Positions 34,330 to 44,212 of a DNA stretch of 55,991 bases are shown in pieces. Position 1 is the first letter of the stretch, and the number at the start of each line of letters is the position of its first letter. Below the pieces are notes generated by a model. That model was not told the DNA's origin. It saw only the letters and a program-made list of their open reading frames with translations, and made no database searches. Made by a program: the position numbers and the translations under genes. Source of the DNA: an uncultured Lachnospiraceae bacterium (GTDB taxonomy: Bacteria; Bacillota; Clostridia; Lachnospirales; Lachnospiraceae); assembly GCA_910578405.1 (NCBI GenBank), contig CAJTQO010000022.1:1-55991 (forward strand), read 5' to 3'.

Positions 34330-35112
34330 ATGATTGACTATAGTTTTACCTATGCGGATCTTGAGTATTTTTTGCTGATTTTTGCACGGATTGCCAGTTT
34401 TATATTCATTGTCCCTTTTTTTAGCATGAATAATACGCCAATGCGGGTGAAGATTGGGCTGGGGCTTTTTCTGTCGATGCTGATGTTCCAGACAGTGACG
34501 CCTCATGAAACAGTGAAGTATCAGACGCTTCTGCAATATACGGCAATTGTCTTAAAAGAGGCAATTACCGGGCTTATTATTGGTTTTGGGGTGCAGATGT
34601 GTTATACCATTGTATCCTTTGCAGGGCGTATTATGGATATGGAAATTGGCTTGTCTATGGTTTCGCTGATGGATCCAACCACCAGGGAGGCGACGAGCAT
34701 CACAGGCATTCTATATCAATATATGGTGACAATGATGCTGTTAATCAGCGGGCTGTATGAATACTTGATGCGGGCGTTGGCGGATACGTTCCGGCTGATA
34801 CCGATAAACGGAGCTGTTTTCCGGGCGGATAACCTGTTTACTACCGTTTCACGTTTTATGAGCGAATATATTATCATTGGCTTTCGCATCTGTCTTCCGG
34901 TGTTTGCGGTTATGATTATATTAAATGCCGTGCTGGGTGTGCTGGCTAAGGTGTCGCCACAGTTAAATATGTTTGCGGTAGGCATTCAGATTAAAGTGCT
35001 TGTCGGGTTAAGTGTGATTTTCCTGACGGTCAATATGCTGCCGGGGGCGGCGGATTTTATTTATACACAGATGAAGAAAATCATAGTGGCATTTGTAGAA
35101 GGAATGATGTAA
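34330..35112 (+). CDS. fliR: Flagellar export gate protein FliR
   Basis: 260 residues with about six membrane helices. Key stretches are FARIASFIFIVPFFSMNNTP, ALKEAITGLIIGFGVQM-type sequence (LKEAITGLIIGFGVQMCYTI) and FAGRIMDMEIGLSMVSLMDP, all typical of FliR. One copy completes the FliPQR gate. Its stop codon directly abuts the flhB start, with no gap. Confidence 0.96.
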   Translation: MIDYSFTYADLEYFLLIFARIASFIFIVPFFSMNNTPMRVKIGLGLFLSMLMFQTVTPHETVKYQTLLQYTAIVLKEAITGLIIGFGVQMCYTIVSFAGRIMDMEIGLSMVSLMDPTTREATSITGILYQYMVTMMLLISGLYEYLMRALADTFRLIPINGAVFRADNLFTTVSRFMSEYIIIGFRICLPVFAVMIILNAVLGVLAKVSPQLNMFAVGIQIKVLVGLSVIFLTVNMLPGAADFIYTQMKKIIVAFVEGMM

Positions 35113-36222
35113 ATGTTGGAATATAACCTTCAGTTTTTTGCAAAAGACGGGCCGGGCGGTGAAAAAACAGAACCGGCTACCGATAAAAAGCTAAGCGATG
35201 CACGAAGCGAAGGACAGGTAGCCAAAAGTAAGGAGATTACCAATGCTTTTGGGCTGCTTTCCTTGTTCCTGATGATGAAAGTATATATTGGCAGCATGGG
35301 GAACCGCTTTTTGGGTGAGTTCCATACTATTTATACGCAGATTCCTGAGCTGGTGAAGATGTATGACGGGGAAATGCCGATGCGTAACGTCAATATTATT
35401 TTCAAAAGCACGATGCTGCAGATGTTGATTCTGTTGGCCCCAGTATTTATAATAGGGGTTTTTGTGGCGTTTGTCTGTGACTTGCTGCAGGTGAAGTGGA
35501 AGCCAACGACGAAACCGCTGCGGCCCAAATTCAGTAAACTGAATCCAATTGGCGGTTTTAAGAAATTTTTTTCCAAAAGTTCCCTTGTGGAATTGCTTAA
35601 ATCTATATTAAAATTAGTATTGATTGGGAGTGTGGTGAAATCTTATCTGGAGAATAAGGTGGATTTGATATTCCTGTTGTATGATATTTCCCTGAATCAA
35701 GGAATCGTATTGATTGGGGAGCTGGTGATTGACCTGGGAATCCGTGTTTCCGCCGTATATCTGATTATCGGTTTTGCGGATTACCTTTACCAGAAGCATA
35801 AATTTAAAGAAGACATGAAGATGACCAAGCAGGAAGTAAAGGACGAATACAAGAATGCAGAAGGCGACCCTGCAGTGAAAGGGAAGCAGAAGCAGCGTAT
35901 GCGGGAAGCTTCCATGCGCAGGATGATGCAGAGCCTGCCGCAGGCGGATGTGGTAATTACAAACCCGACGCACTATGCGGTGGCGATAAAATACGATGCG
36001 GAGCGGTATGATGCGCCGATGGTGCTGGCGAAGGGGGAAGACTATCTGGCGCAGAGGATTAAGGACATCGCCCGTGAGAATCATATTGAGATTGTGGAAA
36101 ATAAGCCCCTTGCCCGTATGCTTTATGCAAACGTGGAAGTAGGGGAATTCATACCGCCGGAGCTGTACCAGGCCGTGGCGGAAGTGCTTGCATTTGTTTA
36201 CCACTTGCAGGGGAAGGCATAA
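35113..36222 (+). CDS. flhB: Flagellar export switch protein FlhB
   Basis: 369 residues. It opens with FAKDGPGGEKTEPATDKKLS, the conserved K-T-E-x-A-T-x-K-K-L-x-x-A-R cytoplasmic segment, followed by four membrane helices. The C-terminal cytoplasmic domain holds the autocleavage motif NPTH (Asn284-Pro285) in VITNPTHYAVAIKYD. Cleavage there lets the export machine switch from hook to filament substrates when FliK signals. Confidence 0.97.
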   Translation: MLEYNLQFFAKDGPGGEKTEPATDKKLSDARSEGQVAKSKEITNAFGLLSLFLMMKVYIGSMGNRFLGEFHTIYTQIPELVKMYDGEMPMRNVNIIFKSTMLQMLILLAPVFIIGVFVAFVCDLLQVKWKPTTKPLRPKFSKLNPIGGFKKFFSKSSLVELLKSILKLVLIGSVVKSYLENKVDLIFLLYDISLNQGIVLIGELVIDLGIRVSAVYLIIGFADYLYQKHKFKEDMKMTKQEVKDEYKNAEGDPAVKGKQKQRMREASMRRMMQSLPQADVVITNPTHYAVAIKYDAERYDAPMVLAKGEDYLAQRIKDIARENHIEIVENKPLARMLYANVEVGEFIPPELYQAVAEVLAFVYHLQGKA

Positions 36223-36242
36223 GAAGAGAGGAGGAGTAAGGT

Positions 36243-38276
36243 GTGAAAAAAGCGGATATAGGCGTCGCCATATATATATTGTCAGCATTTATTATGCTGA
36301 TTGTACCCATTCCCTCTCAGTTGTTGGACGTATTGCTCGCATGCAATATTGCCGTGGCATTTTCGGTTATGTTCGGGTGTATGTTTGCAAAAGAGGTATT
36401 GGATCTTTCGTTTTTCCCTACCGTTTTGCTGTTTACGACGGTATTTAGAATTTCTTTGAACGTTTCTTCAACCCGTCTGATTTTAACCACAGGAGATCCG
36501 GGTAATGTTGTGGCTACTTTCGGCAGTTATGTGGGCGGGAACGATTTGATCGTAGGCGCCATTGTTTTCATTATTCTGATTATCATCCAGTTTATGGTTA
36601 TTAATAAAGGTTCCGAACGTGTGGCTGAAGTTACTGCCAGGTTTACATTGGATGCTATGCCAGGTAAGCAGATGGCAATTGACGCGGACTTAAATACAGG
36701 CGCCATAGACGATGCGGAAGCGAAACGGAGAAGGGATAAGATACAGGACGAATCCAGTTTCTTTGGTTCCATGGACGGCGCCGTGAAGTATGTAAAGGGG
36801 GATGCTTCGGCCGGCCTTTTGATTACGGCGGTCAATATTATAGGCGGTATTGCCATGGGTGTATTCCGCCAAGGCATGGAAGTGGGCGCCGCTTTGGATA
36901 AATATGCGGTGTTGACCATTGGCGATGGTCTGGTGAGCCAGATTCCTTCCCTGCTTATCTCGTTATCCACTGGTATCCTTGTAACGAAGGGGGCCAAGGA
37001 GGCGGATTTCGGTTCGGTGCTGTTAAGCCAGTTTTTCGGTGTGCCGAAGGTGTTATATTTTGTAGGGAGCGTTATGATTGCGTTGGGCATTATGACGCCG
37101 TTAAATACGTTGATTTTCATTCCTCTTGGCCTTTTCTTTATTGTTGTAGGGAGGATGATTGCAGGAACCATTGAAACTTCCCAGATTGAGACGGAAATTG
37201 ATATGGACGAAACGGCAGCGGAGGAAATCCGTCAGCCGGAGAATGTCAACAGCCTGCTGCAGGTGGATCCCATCGAATTGGAATTTGGCTATGGCATTAT
37301 CCCGCTTGCGGATGTGAACCAGGGCGGTGACTTACTTGACCGTGTGGTTATGATTCGTAGGCAGATAGCGCTGGAGCTTGGAACCATTGTGCCGATTATC
37401 CGTCTGCGCGATAACATACAGTTGAATCCGAACCAATACATTATCAAAATCAAAGGGGTGCAGGTGAGTGAGGGTGAAATCCTGTTTGACCACTATATGG
37501 CGATGAACCCTGGATATGTGGAAGAGGAAATTACAGGCATTCCTACTTTTGAGCCGTCCTTTCACCTTCCAGCCATCTGGATTACGGAGGGGCAGAGGGA
37601 GCGGGCGGAGAGCCTTGGCTATACGGTGGTGGATCCGCCGTCCATTATTGCGACTCATCTAACGGAAGTAATCCGTCAGTACATTGCGGAATTGCTGACG
37701 AGACAGGATGTACAGAATCTGATTAACAATATCAAAGAAACCAATCCTTCCCTGGTGGAGGAATTGGTGCCCAAACTTCTTGGGATTGGCGAGATACAGA
37801 AGGTTTTGCAGAATTTGTTACGGGAAGGCATATCTGTGCGGGATTTGCTTACCATATTTGAAACGCTGGCGGACTATTCGGTTACGACCAGGGATACGGA
37901 TATCCTGACGGAATATGTGCGACAGAGCTTGAAACGTGCGATATCGGGTAAGTATTTCCCTGCCAATGAGTCCACAAGCGTAGTAACGTTGGATCCGCAG
38001 ATTGAACAGGAAATTATGAACAGCGTGAAGCAGACCGAACAGGGCGCGTATCTGGCGTTGGATCCGGAACGGACAAAAGGCATCATTGCATCGGTGGGGA
38101 ACGAAATCCAGAAGCTGGAGAATCTTGGGAAGAACCCGATTATTATTACTTCACCGATTGTGCGTATGTATTTTAAACGGTTGACGGAAGATTATTATAA
38201 GGATTTGATTGTGGTGTCCTATAATGAGATAGAATCCAATATTGAACTGCAGTCGGTTGGTATGGTTTCCGTGTAA
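36243..38276 (+). CDS. flhA: Flagellar export protein FlhA
   Basis: 677 residues from GTG behind GAGGAGGAGT. Eight membrane helices lie in the first ~310 residues. The FHIPEP-family signature reads SSTRLILTTGDPGNVVATFG, and the conserved cytoplasmic loop FTLDAMPGKQMAIDADLNTG. The C-terminal cytoplasmic domain (~330-677), which docks chaperone-substrate complexes, is complete. FlhA forms the nonameric ring under the export gate. A 181-base gap with hairpins follows before flhF. Confidence 0.97.
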   Translation: MKKADIGVAIYILSAFIMLIVPIPSQLLDVLLACNIAVAFSVMFGCMFAKEVLDLSFFPTVLLFTTVFRISLNVSSTRLILTTGDPGNVVATFGSYVGGNDLIVGAIVFIILIIIQFMVINKGSERVAEVTARFTLDAMPGKQMAIDADLNTGAIDDAEAKRRRDKIQDESSFFGSMDGAVKYVKGDASAGLLITAVNIIGGIAMGVFRQGMEVGAALDKYAVLTIGDGLVSQIPSLLISLSTGILVTKGAKEADFGSVLLSQFFGVPKVLYFVGSVMIALGIMTPLNTLIFIPLGLFFIVVGRMIAGTIETSQIETEIDMDETAAEEIRQPENVNSLLQVDPIELEFGYGIIPLADVNQGGDLLDRVVMIRRQIALELGTIVPIIRLRDNIQLNPNQYIIKIKGVQVSEGEILFDHYMAMNPGYVEEEITGIPTFEPSFHLPAIWITEGQRERAESLGYTVVDPPSIIATHLTEVIRQYIAELLTRQDVQNLINNIKETNPSLVEELVPKLLGIGEIQKVLQNLLREGISVRDLLTIFETLADYSVTTRDTDILTEYVRQSLKRAISGKYFPANESTSVVTLDPQIEQEIMNSVKQTEQGAYLALDPERTKGIIASVGNEIQKLENLGKNPIIITSPIVRMYFKRLTEDYYKDLIVVSYNEIESNIELQSVGMVSV

Positions 38277-38457
38277 AAAAGTTTTAAGACATGAAAGGGC
38301 AAGGGCGATAGGCGGTGTTTTAAGCGCGCAGAGGGCTTGGAGGTTGTGACACGGCATATGCGCAAGGGGAGCTATAGGGCGATAGCATAAAGATGGGGAT
38401 TTTGCAGAGGGCTTGAAAGCAGGGGGACTGCCGCAAAGCGGCAGCATGGAGGTTAGC
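38277..38457 (+). promoter_or_regulatory. flhA-flhF spacer with repeats and a ribosome-site hairpin
   Basis: A 12-base direct repeat GCAGAGGGCTTG occurs at 38328-38339 and 38404-38415. GCTAT/ATAGC pairs at 38371-38386. CTGCCGC-AAA-GCGGCAG (38428-38444) is a perfect 7-bp hairpin ending four bases before GGAGG of flhF, so it could limit or expose the ribosome site. Confidence 0.5.
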
Positions 38458-39753
38458 ATGATAATTAAGAAGTTCCAGGGAAAAACCGAGAATGACGCAG
38501 TAGAGACGGCAAAGAAGGAATTGGGGAACAATGTCGTTATTATGAATGTAAAGAATGTGAAAAAAAAGGGGATTCTGCGCTTTTTCCTGCCGGATACGGT
38601 GGAGGTTACGGTGGCTTTGGAAGAGGAAAATGAAAAATATGCCCCCGTGCGGCGGGAGGCTGTCCCTGCTGCCAGTATGGGAGGCGGTTTTGCGCCAAAG
38701 CGGGATAGCCTTTCGCGCGAAGGGTATGCCGATGCGCCAGAGGGAAGCGATTTTGGACGGCAGGGATATGCCACAGGACAGCAGGGTGGCTCTCTTGTGT
38801 TGGAGGGGTATCCGGGCCGGACGGCGGCAGGGCCGGAGATGAGTGAAAAACGGCGGGAAAGCGCCTTTTTGGAAGAGAAGCTCAATAACCTCCATTCCCT
38901 TTTGGAACAGCAGCTCCAGAAGCCGGAGGAGGAAGAAGAGGGGGAAGAGCCTGCCAGCGAGTTAGAGAAGTTTATGAAGCTGCTCTATAATACCATGCTG
39001 GATAATGAAATCAGTGAGAAATATGCAAACCAGATTATAGATGAGATTGAAAAGAGCGCAAAACCCAATATGCCATTTGACTATGCGCTTGCCAATATTT
39101 ATCAGAAGATGATTTTAAAGTTTGGAAAGCAAGAGGGGATTACGCCGTCGGAAAGCGGGCCTAAAGCGGTGTTTTTTATCGGGCCTACCGGAGTGGGGAA
39201 GACAACGACCATTGCAAAGATTGCTTCCCGGTTTATTGTGGATGAAAAGAAGAAGGTGGCGTTAATTACATCGGATACGTACCGTATCGCGGCGGCGGAA
39301 CAGCTTAGAACTTATGCGGGAATCTTGGAAGTGCCTTTCCGGATTGTCTATACGCCGGAGGAAATCCGGGATACGCTGCGGGATTTCGTGGATTATGATT
39401 ATATTTTTGTGGATACGTCAGGCCATTCCTACCAGAATGAGGAACAGAAAGAGACAATGAAAACAATTGTGCATTCCGTAGACGGGGAGGCAGAAAAAGA
39501 AGTGTTCCTTGTATTGAGCGCAACGACGAAATACAAGGATTTGCTGCGGATTGTAGATGCTTATACAGAAGTTACGGAGTATAAATTGATTTTTACCAAA
39601 CTGGATGAAACAAATGCATATGGCAACTTGCTGAACATCAAACTATATACGGGGGCGGCGCTTTCTTATGTGACTTATGGGCAGAATGTGCCGGATGACC
39701 TGGAGGATTTCAACCCGCAAAGGACTGTGAAACAGTTGCTGGGAGGAAGATAG
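38458..39753 (+). CDS. flhF: Flagellar SRP-like GTPase FlhF
   Basis: 431 residues from MIIKKFQGKTENDAVETAKK, behind GGAGGTTAGC; an upstream in-frame GTG/TTG extension is rejected. The basic N-domain is followed by a low-conservation Gly/Glu-rich linker (~75-165) that contains short, similar Gly-Tyr-containing segments. The NG domain has the P-loop GPTGVGKTTT (242-251), then VALITSDTYRIAAAEQLRTY, FVDTSGHS in place of the usual DTAGR, and LIFTKLDET. FlhF controls flagellar number and position with FlhG. The altered G3 box (DTSGHS) is usual for FlhF. Confidence 0.94.
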   Translation: MIIKKFQGKTENDAVETAKKELGNNVVIMNVKNVKKKGILRFFLPDTVEVTVALEEENEKYAPVRREAVPAASMGGGFAPKRDSLSREGYADAPEGSDFGRQGYATGQQGGSLVLEGYPGRTAAGPEMSEKRRESAFLEEKLNNLHSLLEQQLQKPEEEEEGEEPASELEKFMKLLYNTMLDNEISEKYANQIIDEIEKSAKPNMPFDYALANIYQKMILKFGKQEGITPSESGPKAVFFIGPTGVGKTTTIAKIASRFIVDEKKKVALITSDTYRIAAAEQLRTYAGILEVPFRIVYTPEEIRDTLRDFVDYDYIFVDTSGHSYQNEEQKETMKTIVHSVDGEAEKEVFLVLSATTKYKDLLRIVDAYTEVTEYKLIFTKLDETNAYGNLLNIKLYTGAALSYVTYGQNVPDDLEDFNPQRTVKQLLGGR

Positions 39754-39868
39754 CTCCAATATTAATGCAAATTGTGACAGAACCATTGGGAAAGCGAGCA
39801 TCAGGCGCGTCCAATGCCAGGCGCAAATTTACAGTATGGGGATACGGAAATAGGAGGAAGGTACGGAT

Positions 39869-40747
39869 ATGGACCAGGCGGAACAGTTAAGAAACCTTAT
39901 AAAAGCCAACAACCATGCACAGAAGCCCTTGGCCCGCGTGATAACTGTGACGAGCGGCAAAGGGGGAGTCGGCAAGTCAAATACATCCATTAACTTATCG
40001 GTTCAGTTCCGGAAGATGGGGCAGAAGGTCATTATACTGGATGCGGATTTTGGGCTGGCGAATATTGAGATTATGTTTGGGGCAGTGCCAAAACATAATC
40101 TGAGCGATTTGATTTATCAGGGCAAGAGCCTGAAAGAGATTATTACGTGGGGACCGATGGACATCGGGTTTATTTCGGGCGGGTCCGGGATTACGGGACT
40201 GTCCAATCTTACGTTGGATAATTTAAGGACGATTATCCAAAGCCTTTCCCAATTGGATGAAATGGCCGATACTATTATTGTAGATACAGGGGCCGGGATA
40301 TCCGATGCGGTTATGGAATTTCTGGTGGCAAGCGGCGAAATACTGTTAGTTACAACGCCGGAGCCTACGTCGATTACGGATTCTTATTCCCTTCTGAAAG
40401 CGTTAAGCAGGCATCCGCAATATGTAAAGGAAGAAACAAAAATAAGACTGGTAGCCAACAAGGTGCAAAAGACAGGGGACGGCAGGCTCCTATATGAGAA
40501 GTTAAGTACGGTGGCAGGGAAGTATTTAAAGACGCCGATGGAATACCTGGGGGAGGTGCCGGAGGATACGCAGCTAACAAAGGCAGTGATGCAACAGAAG
40601 CCAGTATCCATGGAATTCCCCAGGGCCAAAGCGGCGCAGGCTTATGAGCATATCGCGGCGAAGCTGATGGATCATCCGGTGCAGGGCGGTGACAGGAAAG
40701 GGATGACGTCATTTTTCAGCCATCTGCTACATATAAAGAAGAAGTAG
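39869..40747 (+). CDS. flhG: Flagellar number regulator FlhG (MinD-like ATPase)
   Basis: 292 residues behind GGAGGAAGG. After an N-terminal FlhF-activating stretch (MDQAEQLRNLIKA) comes the deviant Walker A TSGKGGVGKSNTS (29-37 core), then VIILDADFGLANIEIMFG and the Walker B IIVDTGAGIS. The C-terminus ends in a short basic amphipathic helix (MTSFFSHLLHIKKK), the likely membrane-targeting sequence. FlhG limits flagellar number and regulates FlhF. Not the partition ATPase seen at the left edge. Confidence 0.94.
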   Translation: MDQAEQLRNLIKANNHAQKPLARVITVTSGKGGVGKSNTSINLSVQFRKMGQKVIILDADFGLANIEIMFGAVPKHNLSDLIYQGKSLKEIITWGPMDIGFISGGSGITGLSNLTLDNLRTIIQSLSQLDEMADTIIVDTGAGISDAVMEFLVASGEILLVTTPEPTSITDSYSLLKALSRHPQYVKEETKIRLVANKVQKTGDGRLLYEKLSTVAGKYLKTPMEYLGEVPEDTQLTKAVMQQKPVSMEFPRAKAAQAYEHIAAKLMDHPVQGGDRKGMTSFFSHLLHIKKK

Positions 40748-40999
40748 ATGGATAAATTAGCCCGATAGAGGATTTTATTAATCGACAATTTGAATCAGAG
40801 CCTCAAATATGCCCTGACTGCAGCCGGGAATTTGAGATTCCTGACTGTGCCATCGGAATAAATTGCTCTGGCATGGCGGATTGGTGTGTAAGGAAGCCCA
40901 GGGTGAGTCACAGCGCCTGGCATGTTTGGACAAAGAAAGCGGAATCGGACAATATAGCAGTTGATAGGCATATTCAGACAGGAGAATGGAGGTTTTCAT
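40748..40999 (+). promoter_or_regulatory. Non-coding gap between flhG and cheB with a long hairpin
   Basis: 252 bases without a plausible gene. CTCAAAT (40802-40808) pairs perfectly with ATTTGAG (40830-40836), enclosing GCCCTGACTGCAGCCGGG. A weaker TGCCA/TGGCA pair follows. It divides the flagellar structural part from the chemotaxis part. A PilZ-domain gene, which I would expect here in many clostridia, is missing. Confidence 0.45.
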
Positions 41000-42073
41000 A
41001 TGAAAAAAATATTAGTAGTTGATGACTCTGCACTCGTGAGAAGGGTTCTTTGTGATATAATTAACAGTGATAATAGATTCCAAGTAGAAGACAAAGCGAC
41101 AAATGGCCTGGAAGCGCTGGAATTGCTGACGAAGAAGAGCTATGATGCGGTGGTATTGGATATCAATATGCCGAAGATGACAGGACTGGAGCTTTTAAAG
41201 GAGCTGCAAAAGCGTAAAATTGCGGCGAGGGTTATTATGGCCAGCACGGATACCAAGGAAGGCGCGAAGGTGACAATGGATGCGCTGGATTTGGGAGCGA
41301 TGGATTTTGTACATAAGCCAAGCAGCGCCATGGGCTGCAAGCGGGAAGATTTCAGAGATCAGTTGATTGAGATTTTGGGGGCTGTGACGGAAAGCAAAGT
41401 ATTGTCATCGTTTAGTAAACCTTTTTCCAAAGAGGATGCGAAACCATCGAAGAAGATGGTGGATTTGCTCAGCCGCCATGAAGGAAAGCTGGGCGGGAAG
41501 AGGATTGTAGCCATTGCAAGTTCCACAGGCGGGCCAAAAGCGCTCCAGTCGGTAATCCCCAAACTGTCCGGGAGGTTAAATGCGCCGGTGGTTATTGTAC
41601 AGCATATGCCCACCGGGTTTACGGCTTCTTTGGCAGAGCGTCTGAATGCGTTAAGCGAGATGAATGTAAAGGAAGCGTGTGAGGGGGACGAACTGCAGGC
41701 AGGGACGGTGTATATTGCCAAAGGCGGACAGCACCTAAACATCAATTGTTCCGGCGCAAGGCATGTCATCCATTATACGGATGAACCCGCAAGGGAAGGG
41801 GTGAAGCCGTGTGCAAATTACATGTATGAGTCATTGGCGAAGAGCAAATACGATGTGGCGGTATGCGTGGTGCTGACAGGGATGGGCGCGGATGGGACGA
41901 AAGGAATTTCTTATCTGAAAGAGAAGAAGAAAATTCATGTTATCGCTCAGAATGAGGATACCTGTGCTGTGTACGGCATGCCGAAGAACATTGTAAAGAC
42001 AGGGCTGGTAAACCAGGAAATCCCTCTGGAGCAGGTCGCACAGGAAATAATGATGAACGTGGGGGTAATATAA
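41000..42073 (+). CDS. cheB: Protein-glutamate methylesterase CheB
   Basis: 357 residues from MKKILVVDDSALVRRVLCDI, behind GGAGG; an upstream 13-codon extension is rejected. The N-terminal receiver has the phosphoacceptor Asp54 (VVLDINMPKMTG). The C-terminal methylesterase shows the catalytic serine in IASSTGGPKAL (~175), histidine in VIVQHMP and aspartate in LTGMGADGTKG. CheB removes methyl groups from, and deamidates, chemoreceptors. Starts the che block; cheA follows one base after the stop. Confidence 0.96.
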   Translation: MKKILVVDDSALVRRVLCDIINSDNRFQVEDKATNGLEALELLTKKSYDAVVLDINMPKMTGLELLKELQKRKIAARVIMASTDTKEGAKVTMDALDLGAMDFVHKPSSAMGCKREDFRDQLIEILGAVTESKVLSSFSKPFSKEDAKPSKKMVDLLSRHEGKLGGKRIVAIASSTGGPKALQSVIPKLSGRLNAPVVIVQHMPTGFTASLAERLNALSEMNVKEACEGDELQAGTVYIAKGGQHLNINCSGARHVIHYTDEPAREGVKPCANYMYESLAKSKYDVAVCVVLTGMGADGTKGISYLKEKKKIHVIAQNEDTCAVYGMPKNIVKTGLVNQEIPLEQVAQEIMMNVGVI

Positions 42074-42074
42074 G

Positions 42075-44186
42075 ATGGATGTAAGCCAGTATCTCGAAAT
42101 ATTTATTGACGAAACAAAGGAACATTTGCAGAACCTGAATACGGAAATCCTGAACCTGGAACAGGACCCGGAGAATGTGGATACCATAAATGAAATTTTC
42201 CGGGCAGCCCATTCGCTGAAAGGTATGGCCGGCACAATGGGATATAAGCGGATGCAGACATTGACCCATGATATGGAGAATGTCTTTTCGGAAGTGCGCA
42301 ATGGTTCCATAAAGGTAAAGGGGAATATGATTGATATCCTTTTCCAGTGTCTGGACGCCCTGGAAGAATATCTGAACCTGATTCAGGAATCAGGGGATGA
42401 GGGGACGAACGACAACGAACCGCTGATACGTCAACTGAATGTGGTGTTGAATTCCAAAGAAAGCCCTGCGCCGGTGGAGAAGAAGCCGGAGGAACCGGTG
42501 AAAAAAGAACCGGTGGAAGAGGGGGATGCGCCCAAGTGGCTTTCCATTAAATTTGACGGCACACAGAAGCATGTTTTGCAGGAAGCGGTAAACCAGGGCA
42601 AGAATGTTTACGGGCTGACGGTAAAGGTGCAGGAAGCGTGTATCCTAAAAGCGGCGCGTGCATTCCTAGTTTTCAAAGCGTTGGAGGATTTGGGGGAAGT
42701 GATTATATCCAGCCCTTCCGTGCAGGATATTGAAGATGAGAAGTTTGACTTGGATTTCAGCCTTATCTATGTTTCGGACAGCCCGTTGGAAAAGGTGCTT
42801 CAGGCGGTAAAGAGCGTATCGGAAATCGAAGGCGCGCAGGGCGCTGCAATTGATGAGGAAAAAATCAAAGACTTTACCGGAGAAGCGGCGGTGAAAGAGA
42901 AGGAGCCTGTTGCCGTGGCAGTGGAAGAGCCGCCTGTAGTTGTGGAAAAACCGGTAGAGAGGAAGCCGCCGGCAGTGGCGCAAAGTCCGGCAGCGAAAGG
43001 GACGGAGAAAAAGAGCCAGATGTCCAAGCCGGCCGTGAACCGGACGGTGCGTGTGGACATTGAGAAGCTGGATGTGCTGATGAACCTGGTCAGTGAGCTG
43101 ATTATTGCAAAGAACTCACTGGTTTCCGCTTCCGTTGGGGACAGCGCCGGGAACAGCAGCGTAAACGAGCATATAGAATATCTGGAAAGCGTGACGACCA
43201 ACCTGCATGAGTCTGTGATGAAGGTAAGGATGGTGCCTATTGAAAGCGTGGTAAGTAAATTCCCGCGTATGATCCGCGACTTGACAAAGAAGCTGGATAA
43301 GAAGATGGAGCTGTATATGTCCGGTGAGGAGACGGAACTGGACCGTACGGTGGTGGATGAGATTGGCGACCCGCTTATGCATTTGTTAAGGAATGCGGCA
43401 GACCATGGCCTGGAGCCGGGAGAGGTGCGTAAAGCGGCCGGCAAGCCGGAAGTGGGTTCCATTTTCCTGGATGCGTACCAGGATGGGAATAATGTTGTCA
43501 TTGAAGTGCGGGACGACGGCGCAGGCATCAATACGGACGCCGTGAAGGAGAAGGCAATCAGCAGGGGGGTAATTACCCCGGAGCAGGGCGAGAGCATGAC
43601 AGACCAGGAGATTATGAACCTTTTGTTCCACGCAGGTTTTTCCACGGCGGAGAAGGTATCGGACATTTCTGGGAGGGGCGTCGGTTTGGATGTGGTGAAG
43701 TCCAAGATTGAAGCGCTTAGCGGCGAAGTGGAAGTGAAGAGCAAGATGGGCATGGGAAGCACATGGACCATCCGCCTGCCTTTGACCCTTGCCATTATCC
43801 AGGCTTTGATGGTAGACGTGGGCGGCGAGAAGTATGCCATTTCCCTTGGCTCTATCCAGACAATTGAAGACATTACGCCGGATGAGATTAAGACGGTACA
43901 GAATAAGGAAGTAATCAATTTACGCGGGATTGTCATTCCGATTATCCGGCTCAACGGTGTGCTGGATATTGAAAGCAAGAAGAACCCGGAAGACAATATG
44001 ACAGTGGTTATCGTGAAGAAGGGTGACAGGCTGGCCGGACTTGTAGTGGATGAACTGATGGGACAGCAGGAAATCGTAATCAAGTCGTTAGGCAGGTATA
44101 TCACTAAGTGCAAGATTATCAGCGGGGCCACAATTTTAGGTGACGGTGAGGTTGCATTGATTCTCGATACCAATGCGTTGTTTTAA
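42075..44186 (+). CDS. cheA: Chemotaxis histidine kinase CheA
   Basis: 703 residues. The Hpt domain has the phosphorylated His46 in FRAAHSLKGMAG. A P2-like domain lies at ~155-250, with Pro/Glu/Val-rich linkers on both sides (one at ~270-320). The dimerisation helices (VDIEKLDVLMNLVSELIIAK) precede the kinase domain: N box HLLRNAADHGLE, G1 EVRDDGAGI, G2 DISGRGVGLDVV. The CheW-like domain closes the protein. CheA phosphorylates CheY and CheB. cheW follows after 26 bases. Confidence 0.97.
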   Translation: MDVSQYLEIFIDETKEHLQNLNTEILNLEQDPENVDTINEIFRAAHSLKGMAGTMGYKRMQTLTHDMENVFSEVRNGSIKVKGNMIDILFQCLDALEEYLNLIQESGDEGTNDNEPLIRQLNVVLNSKESPAPVEKKPEEPVKKEPVEEGDAPKWLSIKFDGTQKHVLQEAVNQGKNVYGLTVKVQEACILKAARAFLVFKALEDLGEVIISSPSVQDIEDEKFDLDFSLIYVSDSPLEKVLQAVKSVSEIEGAQGAAIDEEKIKDFTGEAAVKEKEPVAVAVEEPPVVVEKPVERKPPAVAQSPAAKGTEKKSQMSKPAVNRTVRVDIEKLDVLMNLVSELIIAKNSLVSASVGDSAGNSSVNEHIEYLESVTTNLHESVMKVRMVPIESVVSKFPRMIRDLTKKLDKKMELYMSGEETELDRTVVDEIGDPLMHLLRNAADHGLEPGEVRKAAGKPEVGSIFLDAYQDGNNVVIEVRDDGAGINTDAVKEKAISRGVITPEQGESMTDQEIMNLLFHAGFSTAEKVSDISGRGVGLDVVKSKIEALSGEVEVKSKMGMGSTWTIRLPLTLAIIQALMVDVGGEKYAISLGSIQTIEDITPDEIKTVQNKEVINLRGIVIPIIRLNGVLDIESKKNPEDNMTVVIVKKGDRLAGLVVDELMGQQEIVIKSLGRYITKCKIISGATILGDGEVALILDTNALF

Positions 44187-44212
44187 GTTCATATTGCGGG
44201 AGGGACAGCAGA

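Noticed and set aside
39869..40747. Second partition ATPase
   Set aside because: MinD-like, but its place after flhF and basic C-terminal helix identify FlhG.
42800..44173. 457-residue open frame antisense to cheA
   Set aside because: Shadow of cheA codon bias; no ribosome site, Ser/Thr-rich random composition, and cheA itself is fully conserved on the other strand.
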